Positions 1-6,119 of a stretch of 16,961 bases of DNA are shown here, one piece after another. The notes beneath the pieces were generated by a model. That model was not told where the DNA came from. It saw nothing but the letters and a program-made list of their open reading frames with translations, and made no database searches. Positions within the stretch are counted from its first letter, which is position 1. The number at the start of each line of letters is the position of its first letter. Origin of the DNA: 2-01-FULL-40-42 sp964349415 (GTDB taxonomy: Bacteria; Patescibacteriota; Microgenomatia; UBA1406; GWC2-37-13); contig CAYGGJ010000013.1 of the NCBI GenBank assembly GCA_964349415.1, positions 1 to 16,961 of the forward strand, read 5' to 3'. The position numbers and the translations under genes are program-made.

Positions 1-165
1 TATAAAAAAGTATTTCATTGTGTCGTGTGTGATTATATGACTGATTCAAAAAAAGGACTAAGCGTTCATATCTCGCGCAAAGCAAGAAGCGAAAGTAAAA
101 TCACTTCTGGTTTCAACCTCTTTGCAGTTATAGACAGAATATATAACGAAGACACAAAGGGCTAA
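1..165 (+). CDS. 3' end of an unidentified gene with a CxxC zinc-finger-like segment (partial)
   Basis: Frame 1 is open from the first base to a TAA at 163-165, giving 54 residues, so the gene starts outside the window. The fragment contains Cys-Val-Val-Cys followed after 13 residues by a His (segment KKGLSVHISRKARSES), which resembles a small zinc-knuckle or zinc-finger, and then a hydrophilic tail ending NEDTKG. I do not recognise the family. Its stop codon overlaps by two bases the stop of the convergent glycosyltransferase gene at 162-164, matching the tight convergent packing seen at 6488/6490 and 9331/9334, which favours a real gene. A 54-codon open frame in AT-rich DNA is only modest evidence by itself; no start, promoter or full domain is visible. 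Confidence 0.45.
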   Translation, partial: YKKVFHCVVCDYMTDSKKGLSVHISRKARSESKITSGFNLFAVIDRIYNEDTKG

Positions 166-1655
166 TTTAACCACGCTTTAATATCATATCTTAACTTATA
201 CTCCCTTACTTCTATTCCCGGAGGGAACTTCTTAACGGTGCGAAGTTGATAGTTTTTATCAAAATAATTTTTAATACTATTCTCATACCCTTGATCATAT
301 GAAAGTATCAGAATTATATGACTATAACTTATTCGATATTGTTCGATCTGTTTTTTTAGATCTTCTTCGCTGAATGGAGGAATCCCTCCTTCTTCGTACC
401 TATTCCAGGAGGGGATCGTTTCAATTCTGGAAGAACCTTTGTAAGAATATTCAATAGGGTAGACGGTAAAAGGAGCGCTTACTGCAATCACATCTTGAGG
501 GCGCGCTTTTTTTTCTAGATATTCAGATACGGCACGGTAATCTTCTTTGACAGGCGTCGCGTTAGAAAGATTGTGATACCACATAAGCCCGAATAGAAGA
601 ATAAATAACGAAGTCACTACGTATGTTGAAGCGCGGCTGGCGCTATTCATGATTGCCCACGCCAATAGAAGGAAGAGGGTGGGAGTTACGAAGATTAGAT
701 ACCGAGAAAGAAACAATGGGTGAATGTAGGACAAAAAAAATGCTGTAAAAACAGGAAGAAAGGTTGCTAAGAAGAAATAACCCATTCCATACGATGGAAT
801 TTGTCGGCTTTTTCTCGTAAAGATTAAGAAAAGGAAAACAACCGATAATGGCCACAAAGAGATAAGGATTGACTGAGTATTGGTTGGCTGAAAGCCAAAC
901 AGAAAAACAAAAAAGGTTTGCAGTAGATTAAAGCTTGATGGTGGGGGTATAAGGGGCTTAGTATTGGATGCACCACCGAGCTTCATAACATAAGCAACCC
1001 ACGGGATAAGAGCAGCGAGCGATATCAGAACAACTACAGTGTGCAAAATAACGAGCCTTTTATATGGTGACGCTCCATTGTATTTTTTGCCGAACACGTA
1101 CCTTCCCCAAATATAAAAAACCTGTGCGCTTATAAGAAGGAGAAAAAAATAATGACTATAGAGACCAACGATAGTACTAAGTACATAGCCAAATTTTCCC
1201 TCTCTTCCGTCTGATCGGTTAAACCTCAAAAATGCTATATGACTTAATGTTGTAGCAAGGGTAAGAAGTGTGTACATGCGTGCTTCACTGCTATACCAGA
1301 GAATAAAAGGGGATAGGGAATAAAGACTCACTGTAAGAAGGGCAACCTTACGGCTGCTCACTTCCTTTGCCAGATGATAGAGTGTAATGAGCGTGCCTGC
1401 GAAGAATAACAAAGAGAGTGTGCGGGCCGCGTTTATACTGGGTCCAAAAATCTGAAGCCAAAAATGAAGCAGGGTTCCATATAGTGGAACGTGGACGTCT
1501 TGAGCAGTAGTTCGAAGAAGGAAAGGAAGTGATTTGGTAGAGACCCAGATAGACTGCGATTCATCCAATCTGATTGATTGAGAGTATAGCAGGAAAGAGC
1601 CAATTAGCCAGAACATGAAAAATAACCAAGTGGGAACAAAAGAAATACGCTTCAT
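162..1655 (-). CDS. GT39-like polytopic membrane glycosyltransferase
   Basis: A 497-residue protein that is almost entirely hydrophobic, with an N-terminal membrane segment at about residues 8-26 and a run of further predicted helices up to about residue 365, followed by a soluble C-terminal region of about 130 residues. The acidic pair in RLDES (Asp31-Glu32), just after the first helix, matches the catalytic/metal-site position of the GT-C superfamily (PMT/ArnT-like, family GT39/GT83). The motifs DVHVPLYGTLLHFW (about 54-67) and LWYSSEARMYTLL (about 119-131) are also typical of that group. Such enzymes transfer sugars from polyprenyl-phosphate donors on the outer face of the membrane; the acceptor cannot be told from sequence. 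The start ATG overlaps the stop of the upstream synthase gene by 4 bp (ATGA), with no Shine-Dalgarno, so translational coupling is likely. It is the last gene of the four-gene glycan operon. Confidence 0.8.
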   Translation of the reverse strand: MKRISFVPTWLFFMFWLIGSFLLYSQSIRLDESQSIWVSTKSLPFLLRTTAQDVHVPLYGTLLHFWLQIFGPSINAARTLSLLFFAGTLITLYHLAKEVSSRKVALLTVSLYSLSPFILWYSSEARMYTLLTLATTLSHIAFLRFNRSDGREGKFGYVLSTIVGLYSHYFFLLLISAQVFYIWGRYVFGKKYNGASPYKRLVILHTVVVLISLAALIPWVAYVMKLGGASNTKPLIPPPSSFNLLQTFFVFLFGFQPTNTQSILISLWPLSVVFLFLIFTRKSRQIPSYGMGYFFLATFLPVFTAFFLSYIHPLFLSRYLIFVTPTLFLLLAWAIMNSASRASTYVVTSLFILLFGLMWYHNLSNATPVKEDYRAVSEYLEKKARPQDVIAVSAPFTVYPIEYSYKGSSRIETIPSWNRYEEGGIPPFSEEDLKKQIEQYRISYSHIILILSYDQGYENSIKNYFDKNYQLRTVKKFPPGIEVREYKLRYDIKAWLN

Positions 1656-3166
1656 ACAATTGAATAGTTAATAACCTTATTTGGAATAGCTGCCCGTATA
1701 AATGGCGAAAACATAGCAATGTTAAAGATTACCCACACGACATTTGTAAGAATTGAAGGGTTAATCCCTTCTCGAAACAAGCCGATAGTTGTAAGACCTA
1801 ATGCCGTGAAGATATAGACAAAATGAGGCAGGGCAAGATAAGAGAAATTTCCATGCCGACTTTTCTTTTCGGTGATGTCAAACTTTGACTTCTCTCGAAA
1901 TATAAGTGATTTTATCGCAGATAGTTGAAGCGGCCATGATGCAACCGAAAAAGAAATCGCGCGAAACGTTATGTTTCCCTTTGAGACTACATAAAGTGAG
2001 TAGAGGATAAGAAACATATAGGGAATAAAAAAAAGAGCAAAAGATGAGGTTGTTGCGGAGACAGGACGCAATCCACCGTAAAGATATACGAGAGGGATCG
2101 TCATATCTATCAGGACAAATATGCCATTTAGATAAAATAGGGAAGAGGATAGGTATTGGATTTTTTGACTCCATGTGAGTCCTCGTTTGAAAAGAGGATT
2201 GTCGCTTATGAGGGTTTCTAGTGATCCGCGTGCCCACCGTCTTTGTTGTCTTACATAAGATAATAAATCTTCAGGAGCCAATCCTTCCGCAAGAATCTCG
2301 TTAATATAGTGAGACCTCCAGCCTTTTTGATGAATAAGAATCGAGGTGACAAAGTCTTCGGCGACATTATTTTCCTGCATACCCCCCACTGATTCCAAAG
2401 CCTTTCTTCTGATAGCTACATTTGTACCGCAAATAAAAGCAGAGTTAGATCTATTCTTTCCTTCCATTACAGGTCCAAAAAATATTTCTTGTTGTTCCCA
2501 TGCCCCTGAAGTTATCTCATTCAACGAGTGATTTTTATAGTATTGTGGTACCTGGACGAAACCCATTTTTTCATTTATAAACCATGGAAGTACTTTTTTT
2601 AGAAAATCTCTGTGAGGTTTCATATCGGCATCAAAAATAACAATAATTTCGCCAGCAGTTTTTTTAAGTGCATTATTTATGTTTCCAGCTTTTGCTCCTC
2701 CCGGACTTTTTCTTGTGATGCAGTGAACACCTATATTACGAGCTATGTCTTCAGCTTCTCTCCAGTTACTTTTTTTTGCAACAAATCCATCGTTGAGTAG
2801 ATAGACTTTAAAGTTTTTGTAATTTAAATCCTTTACTGCTTTAACCGTCGCTTCTATTACCTCCAAAGGTTCTCCGGCTACTGGTATGTAAATATCGATA
2901 TCAGGAAGAAACCCCTCTTTAGGAGTGCTTAGCGGCTCGGGAGTTATTCCATTATTTTTGTGAGGCCATAGCGTATGCCAAAAAAAAAGAGTCATAAGTA
3001 CGTGATAAATCTCACCGACAAATAAGAGAAAATAAAGAATCGGATTGTCTATGTGACCGGGGACAAGCCACCATGAAAAATAATATAGGGTCAAGGCCAG
3101 ATTAAACCACAAGAGACTTTTTACTAAACCTTGCGAGTGTATGGATTCTCCATGGCGTGTATTCAT
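1652..3166 (-). CDS. BcsA-like processive family-2 glycosyltransferase (cellulose-synthase-like), no PilZ domain
   Basis: A 504-residue membrane synthase. Two N-terminal helices (about 17-36 and 43-66) precede a cytosolic GT2 domain (about 88-320), followed by several C-terminal helices. All hallmarks of processive beta-glycan synthases are visible: Asp126 in LNDG, the DAD motif (Asp179, Asp181), Cys-Gly-Thr-Asn at about 246-249, AED (Glu270-Asp271, the catalytic-base TED position), and QQRRW at 307-311. A cytosolic loop KFDITEKK (about 428-435) matches the FxVTxK gating loop of BcsA. By homology it polymerises a UDP-sugar (UDP-glucose in true cellulose synthases) and threads the chain through its own membrane pore. 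The C-terminal PilZ domain that gives c-di-GMP control in BcsA is absent: the protein ends about 70 residues after the gating loop. It overlaps both neighbours by 4 bp. The adjacent GH8 enzyme supports a beta-1,4-glucan-like product, but substrate specificity is inferred. Confidence 0.85.
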   Translation of the reverse strand: MNTRHGESIHSQGLVKSLLWFNLALTLYYFSWWLVPGHIDNPILYFLLFVGEIYHVLMTLFFWHTLWPHKNNGITPEPLSTPKEGFLPDIDIYIPVAGEPLEVIEATVKAVKDLNYKNFKVYLLNDGFVAKKSNWREAEDIARNIGVHCITRKSPGGAKAGNINNALKKTAGEIIVIFDADMKPHRDFLKKVLPWFINEKMGFVQVPQYYKNHSLNEITSGAWEQQEIFFGPVMEGKNRSNSAFICGTNVAIRRKALESVGGMQENNVAEDFVTSILIHQKGWRSHYINEILAEGLAPEDLLSYVRQQRRWARGSLETLISDNPLFKRGLTWSQKIQYLSSSLFYLNGIFVLIDMTIPLVYLYGGLRPVSATTSSFALFFIPYMFLILYSLYVVSKGNITFRAISFSVASWPLQLSAIKSLIFREKSKFDITEKKSRHGNFSYLALPHFVYIFTALGLTTIGLFREGINPSILTNVVWVIFNIAMFSPFIRAAIPNKVINYSIV

Positions 3167-4338
3167 AGTGGAATAATGCGTTTGTTATATAGGGCTGCGC
3201 CAAACCAAAGCCAATTTTGTTCATAGTAATAAAGTTTTTTATTAAAAGAGTTTGTGTCATTGGAATAAAGTTTGACAATCTTTGATTCGTACATTTGTTT
3301 AGCAAGTTTTGAATTGGTCGTCAAAAAAACGCCAAGCACCGTGGAATACATAATTGGATTTTCATCACGCGACAAAACACTTCCATCATGCGCATACCCG
3401 CCCGCTAATTTACCTTCTGCTTGATAAATCTCTTCAAGTTTTTTAAAAGCCGTAGTTAAATACTGCTTAGCTTCCTTATTCCTATTCCAGCCATAATCGA
3501 CGGCAATTCTCCACGGTACCCGCATCGCATCAAAAGAGTAGTTGGTAGTGAGTCCGGTTACTTGTGGAGCTTTTATTTCGCCGTTTGAAATTTTGACAGC
3601 TATCCAGTCGGGAGGAAGTCCTATTGAAGAAGACTTGTCTAGTTTTTCATTACTCGATTCCAAAAGGAGCTCGTATGCAGGACTAATAAGACTGCTCCAG
3701 TCGTTTTTTTTATCAACTTTTGCAAATATTCTCCACGCATATGGAGCAAAATATGAAGGATTTACGACCAATTCCTCTGAGTTTTTCGCCCAATTTCCCG
3801 CAATAAGATATCGTTTTCCTCCAGCCACAGCCGTTTCAATCTTCCACAGATCTGCAAGTATTCTTTTGGCATCGTTAAGGTAGCCTTCATTGTTCCATCT
3901 GCGACCTGCGAAGACGAGAGCAAGTGCAATATCACTATCAGCATCGCTTGCGGAATTTTGACCACCGTTTTCCAGGAAACCATAGGAGCCATTTTTTTGT
4001 TTTCCCCACTTCCAACCAAAAAGGTTATCGCCCGGTCTTTTCATGGTTTGCTTAGTCCATTTCCAAACCAGATCAAAGGTTTCTCGGTCATCAATCCATA
4101 CCGCTCTTAACATTGCATAGCTTTGACCCTCCGATGTAGTAATACCACCTAAGGAATGATCCAATACACGTCCGTCTTTATTAATAAACTGAGTTTTATA
4201 TTTTTCCCAAGAGGATGCAAGAAGTGTATAGGGGGAAAATGATCTTGTTGTTTGAGCGTATTGACTATTGTTGTAAGCAATAAACATAAGAATAAATAGA
4301 CTAAGTGTGATGAGCGTAAACCCGAATATTTTTCTCAT
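3163..4338 (-). CDS. GH8 family endoglucanase (BcsZ/CelA-like), membrane-anchored or secreted
   Basis: A 391-residue protein with an N-terminal hydrophobic segment (about 4-22, uncleaved anchor or signal peptide), then a glycoside hydrolase family 8 catalytic domain. Family markers are clear: TTSEGQSYAM with the general-acid Glu70, the NSASDADSDIALAL motif (Asp132, Asp134), and YSFDAMRVPWR with Asp270. GH8 enzymes are inverting beta-1,4-glucanases, and BcsZ in cellulose operons trims or edits the nascent chain and is needed for normal output. The gene sits immediately upstream of the BcsA-like synthase with a 4-bp overlap and downstream of the Pro-rich protein gene, also with a 4-bp overlap. 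That mirrors bcsA-bcsZ linkage in cellulose-producing bacteria and is the best support that the operon makes a beta-1,4-linked glycan. No BcsB, BcsC or BcsD homologue is seen. Length is close to the usual 340-400 residues. Confidence 0.88.
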   Translation of the reverse strand: MRKIFGFTLITLSLFILMFIAYNNSQYAQTTRSFSPYTLLASSWEKYKTQFINKDGRVLDHSLGGITTSEGQSYAMLRAVWIDDRETFDLVWKWTKQTMKRPGDNLFGWKWGKQKNGSYGFLENGGQNSASDADSDIALALVFAGRRWNNEGYLNDAKRILADLWKIETAVAGGKRYLIAGNWAKNSEELVVNPSYFAPYAWRIFAKVDKKNDWSSLISPAYELLLESSNEKLDKSSSIGLPPDWIAVKISNGEIKAPQVTGLTTNYSFDAMRVPWRIAVDYGWNRNKEAKQYLTTAFKKLEEIYQAEGKLAGGYAHDGSVLSRDENPIMYSTVLGVFLTTNSKLAKQMYESKIVKLYSNDTNSFNKKLYYYEQNWLWFGAALYNKRIIPL

Positions 4339-4949
4339 ACTGTAGCTATACCTTCAGCTCTGATAATAGATGGATCCAACGGAGTGTAGTTTTTTGGAGA
4401 AAGAATAAAGGGACGTAAAAACGCCATACCGAGAAAAAACAATCCGCCTGAGAGACCTAGTAGAGAGTGGGTTGTATTCGGTGGCAGTTTTTTTTCGGCA
4501 TAAAGATCTTCTTTTTTTATGCCTAGGAGAGGTCCCATAGGAGCCACAATAGAAGTGACAAGTTTTTTCGCAATCTTTTCCGCGGGAGCGGGAGGAGCCG
4601 TGGGCGGGCTATTTTCCGTTGCATTGCTTGGAGGTGGAGGTGAGTCCTGTTGCGTAGTCACTGTCTCAGTGCTTCTTTTTTCGTTAGACATGTCGTCCTT
4701 ATCTTCTGGCTTTTCCCGTTTATCTTCCTCTTCTTCAGAATCGGAACTCCTGCCTCCAAAACCTGCAATAGGCGTAGGAGACGGTTGTTGGTGCGGTATT
4801 GGTGTTGGTGACTGCGGGGGTTGGGTTGGAGTTGGGCTTATTTGTTCAACATCGTCATCCCCATTATTCCTTGCAACAACCGGATGTGTCAATAATGACA
4901 ATGTTGCGATTAGCCCCAAGGAAGCGAGTATTGTATATATTTTTCTCAT
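4335..4949 (-). CDS. Pro/Thr-rich secreted or membrane-anchored protein, first gene of the glycan operon
   Basis: About 204 residues from the ATG at 4949; a TTG 15 nt upstream (4964) is a possible but weaker start. The N-terminus is a signal peptide (hydrophobic core about 5-20, AxA-like site at PVVA about residue 26). A low-complexity region follows: a Pro/Thr/Ser-rich stretch with repeated SPTP units, an acidic/basic stretch rich in Glu, Asp and Lys, then another Pro-rich run. Near the C-terminus a hydrophobic helix (LLGLSGGLFFLGMAFL) lies before a short tail. I recognise no family. The linker-like, extracytoplasmic design suggests a wall- or surface-spanning tether, possibly an accessory to the synthase in place of BcsB, but this is inference from position only. 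Its stop overlaps the GH8 start by 4 bp. It lies directly downstream of the divergent control region, so it is the promoter-proximal gene. Confidence 0.75.
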   Translation of the reverse strand: MRKIYTILASLGLIATLSLLTHPVVARNNGDDDVEQISPTPTQPPQSPTPIPHQQPSPTPIAGFGGRSSDSEEEEDKREKPEDKDDMSNEKRSTETVTTQQDSPPPPSNATENSPPTAPPAPAEKIAKKLVTSIVAPMGPLLGIKKEDLYAEKKLPPNTTHSLLGLSGGLFFLGMAFLRPFILSPKNYTPLDPSIIRAEGIATV

Positions 4950-4969
4950 AAACGTTTTAAACAAAAAAA

Positions 4970-5028
4970 TTTATCCACTACGAAAACCAAGCGAAATGGA
5001 AAGAACAATCTTAAAAATAGTGGATAAA
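4970..5028. repeat. Long-spaced perfect 11-bp inverted repeat TTTATCCACTA / TAGTGGATAAA
   Basis: The arms are at 4970-4980 and 5018-5028, identical over 11 bp in inverted orientation, with 37 bp between them. They flank the predicted -10 (5008-5013) and start region of the minus-strand glycan operon, so an operator for a dimeric regulator is one reading. The core TTATCCACT also differs from the classical DnaA box TTATCCACA at only the last base, so each arm is a DnaA-box-like site. The spacing is too long for a terminator hairpin, and no T-tract follows either arm in the way a terminator would need. Confidence 0.6.
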
Positions 5029-5034
5029 AATTTA

Positions 5035-5063
5035 TTAAGAGGATGGTAAGAACAATGTAAGAA
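5035..5063 (-). promoter_or_regulatory. Three 11-bp-phased response-regulator-type boxes facing the glycan operon
   Basis: Read on the minus strand, TTCTTAC occurs at 5063-5057 and again at 5052-5046, with a degenerate CTCTTAA at 5041-5035: three head-to-tail heptamers at exact 11-bp steps. A -10-like TAAGAT (5013-5008) begins 28 nt after the start of the third box. OmpR/PhoB-family regulators bind such tandem direct repeats of about one helical turn, usually overlapping the -35. The site lies upstream of the four-gene operon and one gene away from an OmpR-family regulator. Binding is inferred. Confidence 0.65.
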
Positions 5064-5083
5064 CTAAATTGAGGACAGGAGAA

Positions 5084-5116
5084 TTCTTACGTGTTTCTAA
5101 CATATTTCTAACGTAA
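5084..5116 (+). promoter_or_regulatory. Three 11-bp-phased response-regulator-type boxes facing the response-regulator operon
   Basis: On the plus strand TTCTTACGTGT, TTCTAACATAT and TTCTAACGTAA start at 5084, 5095 and 5106, exactly 11 bp apart, with consensus TTCTWACRT. They share the TTCTTAC core of the opposite-facing set at 5035-5063. The third box overlaps where a -35 would lie for the -10-like TATTCT at 5134-5139. That -10 starts 28 nt after the third box, the same distance as on the other side. The poor -35 fits activator-dependent transcription and autoregulation by the downstream regulator; this is inference. Confidence 0.68.
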
Positions 5117-5148
5117 TTATTAAATTTTTTTCTTATTCTGTTTTACAT

Positions 5149-5325
5149 ATGGCAAAATATGGAAAAGAAGCTCAAAAGTCAGTTGAACGCGCAATGCATA
5201 AATTCAAAAGAAGAAAACTTAAGAGCGGAAATTCAGAAAAAGTCGTAAAGAGCCGAAAACAAGCAATAGCCATTGGTCTTTCCGAGGCAAGAGAAAAAGG
5301 TGCCCGGATTCCCTACTCGCGATAA
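5149..5325 (+). CDS. Small basic DUF6496-type protein (58 aa)
   Basis: ATG at 5149 to TAA at 5323-5325 encodes 58 residues beginning MAKYGKEAQKSVERAMHKFK and ending GARIPYSR. The pattern (KYGKxAQxxVExxMHxFKxxxLKSG, then a SRKQAIAIGLSEAREKG block) is one I recognise from the DUF6496 family of short basic bacterial proteins of unknown function. About a third of the residues are Lys or Arg, so a nucleic-acid-binding role is conceivable but unproven. It is the first gene after the phased boxes at 5084-5116. A -10-like TATTCT (5134-5139) lies 9 nt before the ATG, implying a leaderless or nearly leaderless transcript; no Shine-Dalgarno is seen. The response regulator start (5364) follows 38 nt after its stop. 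Confidence 0.75.
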   Translation: MAKYGKEAQKSVERAMHKFKRRKLKSGNSEKVVKSRKQAIAIGLSEAREKGARIPYSR

Positions 5326-5326
5326 G

Positions 5327-5354
5327 TTGTTAGCCGACAAATATGTATTATAAT
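5327..5354 (+). promoter_or_regulatory. Candidate promoter of the response regulator (TTGTTA-16-TATAAT)
   Basis: TTGTTA at 5327-5332 and a perfect TATAAT at 5349-5354 are separated by 16 bp, and the ATG at 5364 begins 9 nt after the -10. Transcription would start at or a few bases before that ATG. The -10 lies inside the codons that would follow an upstream ATG at 5343, which argues that translation starts at 5364. Confidence 0.5.
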
Positions 5355-5363
5355 AAGAGCGAC

Positions 5364-6038
5364 ATGCTCAAAACCATACTTGTTGTAGAAGATGAGGAAG
5401 AGATTAGGAATTATCTCAAAGGTTTACTGCGTGAGAATGGATATGCCGTCATGACAGCCTCTGATGGAGCAGTGGCGCTTCGTGTTTTTCATAAAACCCC
5501 CCCCGATTTAGTAGTGCTTGATCTTAATCTGCCTACTGTAAGCGGTGAAACAGTTTGTATTGAAATTAAAAAAGACAATCCGGAAATTCCCGTAATAATG
5601 CTAACAGCCAAAGCAAAAAGTACCGACGTGCTTTCTGGATTTAAACTTGGAGCTGATGACTACGTTGCAAAGCCTTTTCTTGGTGACGAACTTCTTGCAC
5701 GCATAAAAGCTCGATTAAAGGTTATGGGGAAGACAGACACTGCATTGAAAGTCGAAGATTTAGAATTAAATACTACTACGTTTGAAGTAAAGAGAAAGGG
5801 AAAGTTAATCCCGCTTACCCAGAAAGAATTCGAACTACTGCATTACTTTATGTTAAATAAAGGCCGCGTGCTTACCCGGGATATGATTTTGAATAAGGTC
5901 TGGTTGTACTCACCCGATATAGAATCAAGAGTGGTTGATGTGTATGTGGGTTATCTGAGAAAAAAAATTGACAGTGGCCACAAAAAAAAGCTAATCCAAT
6001 CTCTCCGCGGCTTTGGTTATGTCATAAAGGAAAGCTAA
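5364..6038 (+). CDS. OmpR/PhoB-family response regulator (orphan)
   Basis: From the ATG at 5364 the protein is 224 residues, the usual length; an upstream in-frame ATG at 5343 would add seven residues but lies ahead of the TATAAT at 5349-5354. Residues 1-118 form a receiver domain: acidic pocket Glu9-Asp10, phospho-acceptor Asp53 (VVLDLNLP), Thr81 and Lys103 (VAKPF). Residues about 124-224 form a winged-helix DNA-binding domain ending RGFGYVIKES, with the typical LTQKEFELL and SRVVDVYVGYLRKKI segments. It should be phosphorylated by a histidine kinase, but none is encoded in the window. The phased TTCTWAC repeats at 5035-5116 are the obvious candidate targets, suggesting control of its own operon and of the divergent glycan operon. 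A C8 homopolymer at 5497-5504 lies within the receiver coding sequence; the frame is intact. Confidence 0.93.
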   Translation: MLKTILVVEDEEEIRNYLKGLLRENGYAVMTASDGAVALRVFHKTPPDLVVLDLNLPTVSGETVCIEIKKDNPEIPVIMLTAKAKSTDVLSGFKLGADDYVAKPFLGDELLARIKARLKVMGKTDTALKVEDLELNTTTFEVKRKGKLIPLTQKEFELLHYFMLNKGRVLTRDMILNKVWLYSPDIESRVVDVYVGYLRKKIDSGHKKKLIQSLRGFGYVIKES

Positions 6039-6082
6039 CTCTCTCCTTCCAGATTCCTACATTCTTTGATGCATATAGACTA

Positions 6083-6109
6083 TTGAAAGGTTTTGATAGA
6101 AAGTATAAA
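6083..6109 (+). promoter_or_regulatory. Candidate promoter (TTGAAA-15-TATAAA) for the zinc-ribbon gene
   Basis: TTGAAA at 6083-6088 and TATAAA at 6104-6109 are separated by a short 15-bp spacer. The ATG at 6120 starts 10 nt after the -10, so the predicted leader is only a few bases. No Shine-Dalgarno lies before the ATG. Confidence 0.45.
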
Positions 6110-6119
6110 TTAATTCCAT

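Noticed and set aside
3542..3883. 113-codon plus-strand frame inside the GH8 gene
   Set aside because: No recognisable domain and fully opposite a well-supported GH8 catalytic domain.
4519..5049. 176-codon open frame on the plus strand opposite the Pro-rich protein gene
   Set aside because: Its Gly/Val/Ser-rich translation is the antisense image of Pro/Thr/Ser codons, and the minus-strand frame has a signal peptide and operon overlaps.
4970..5148. Chromosomal replication origin, because of two DnaA-box-like sites in an AT-rich divergent gap
   Set aside because: Only two imperfect boxes, no dnaA, dnaN or AT-rich 13-mer array nearby; an operator reading fits the promoter position better.
5343..5363. 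ATG at 5343 as the start of the response regulator
   Set aside because: It lies upstream of a TATAAT (5349-5354) placed 9 nt before the ATG at 5364, and 5364 gives the standard family N-terminus.
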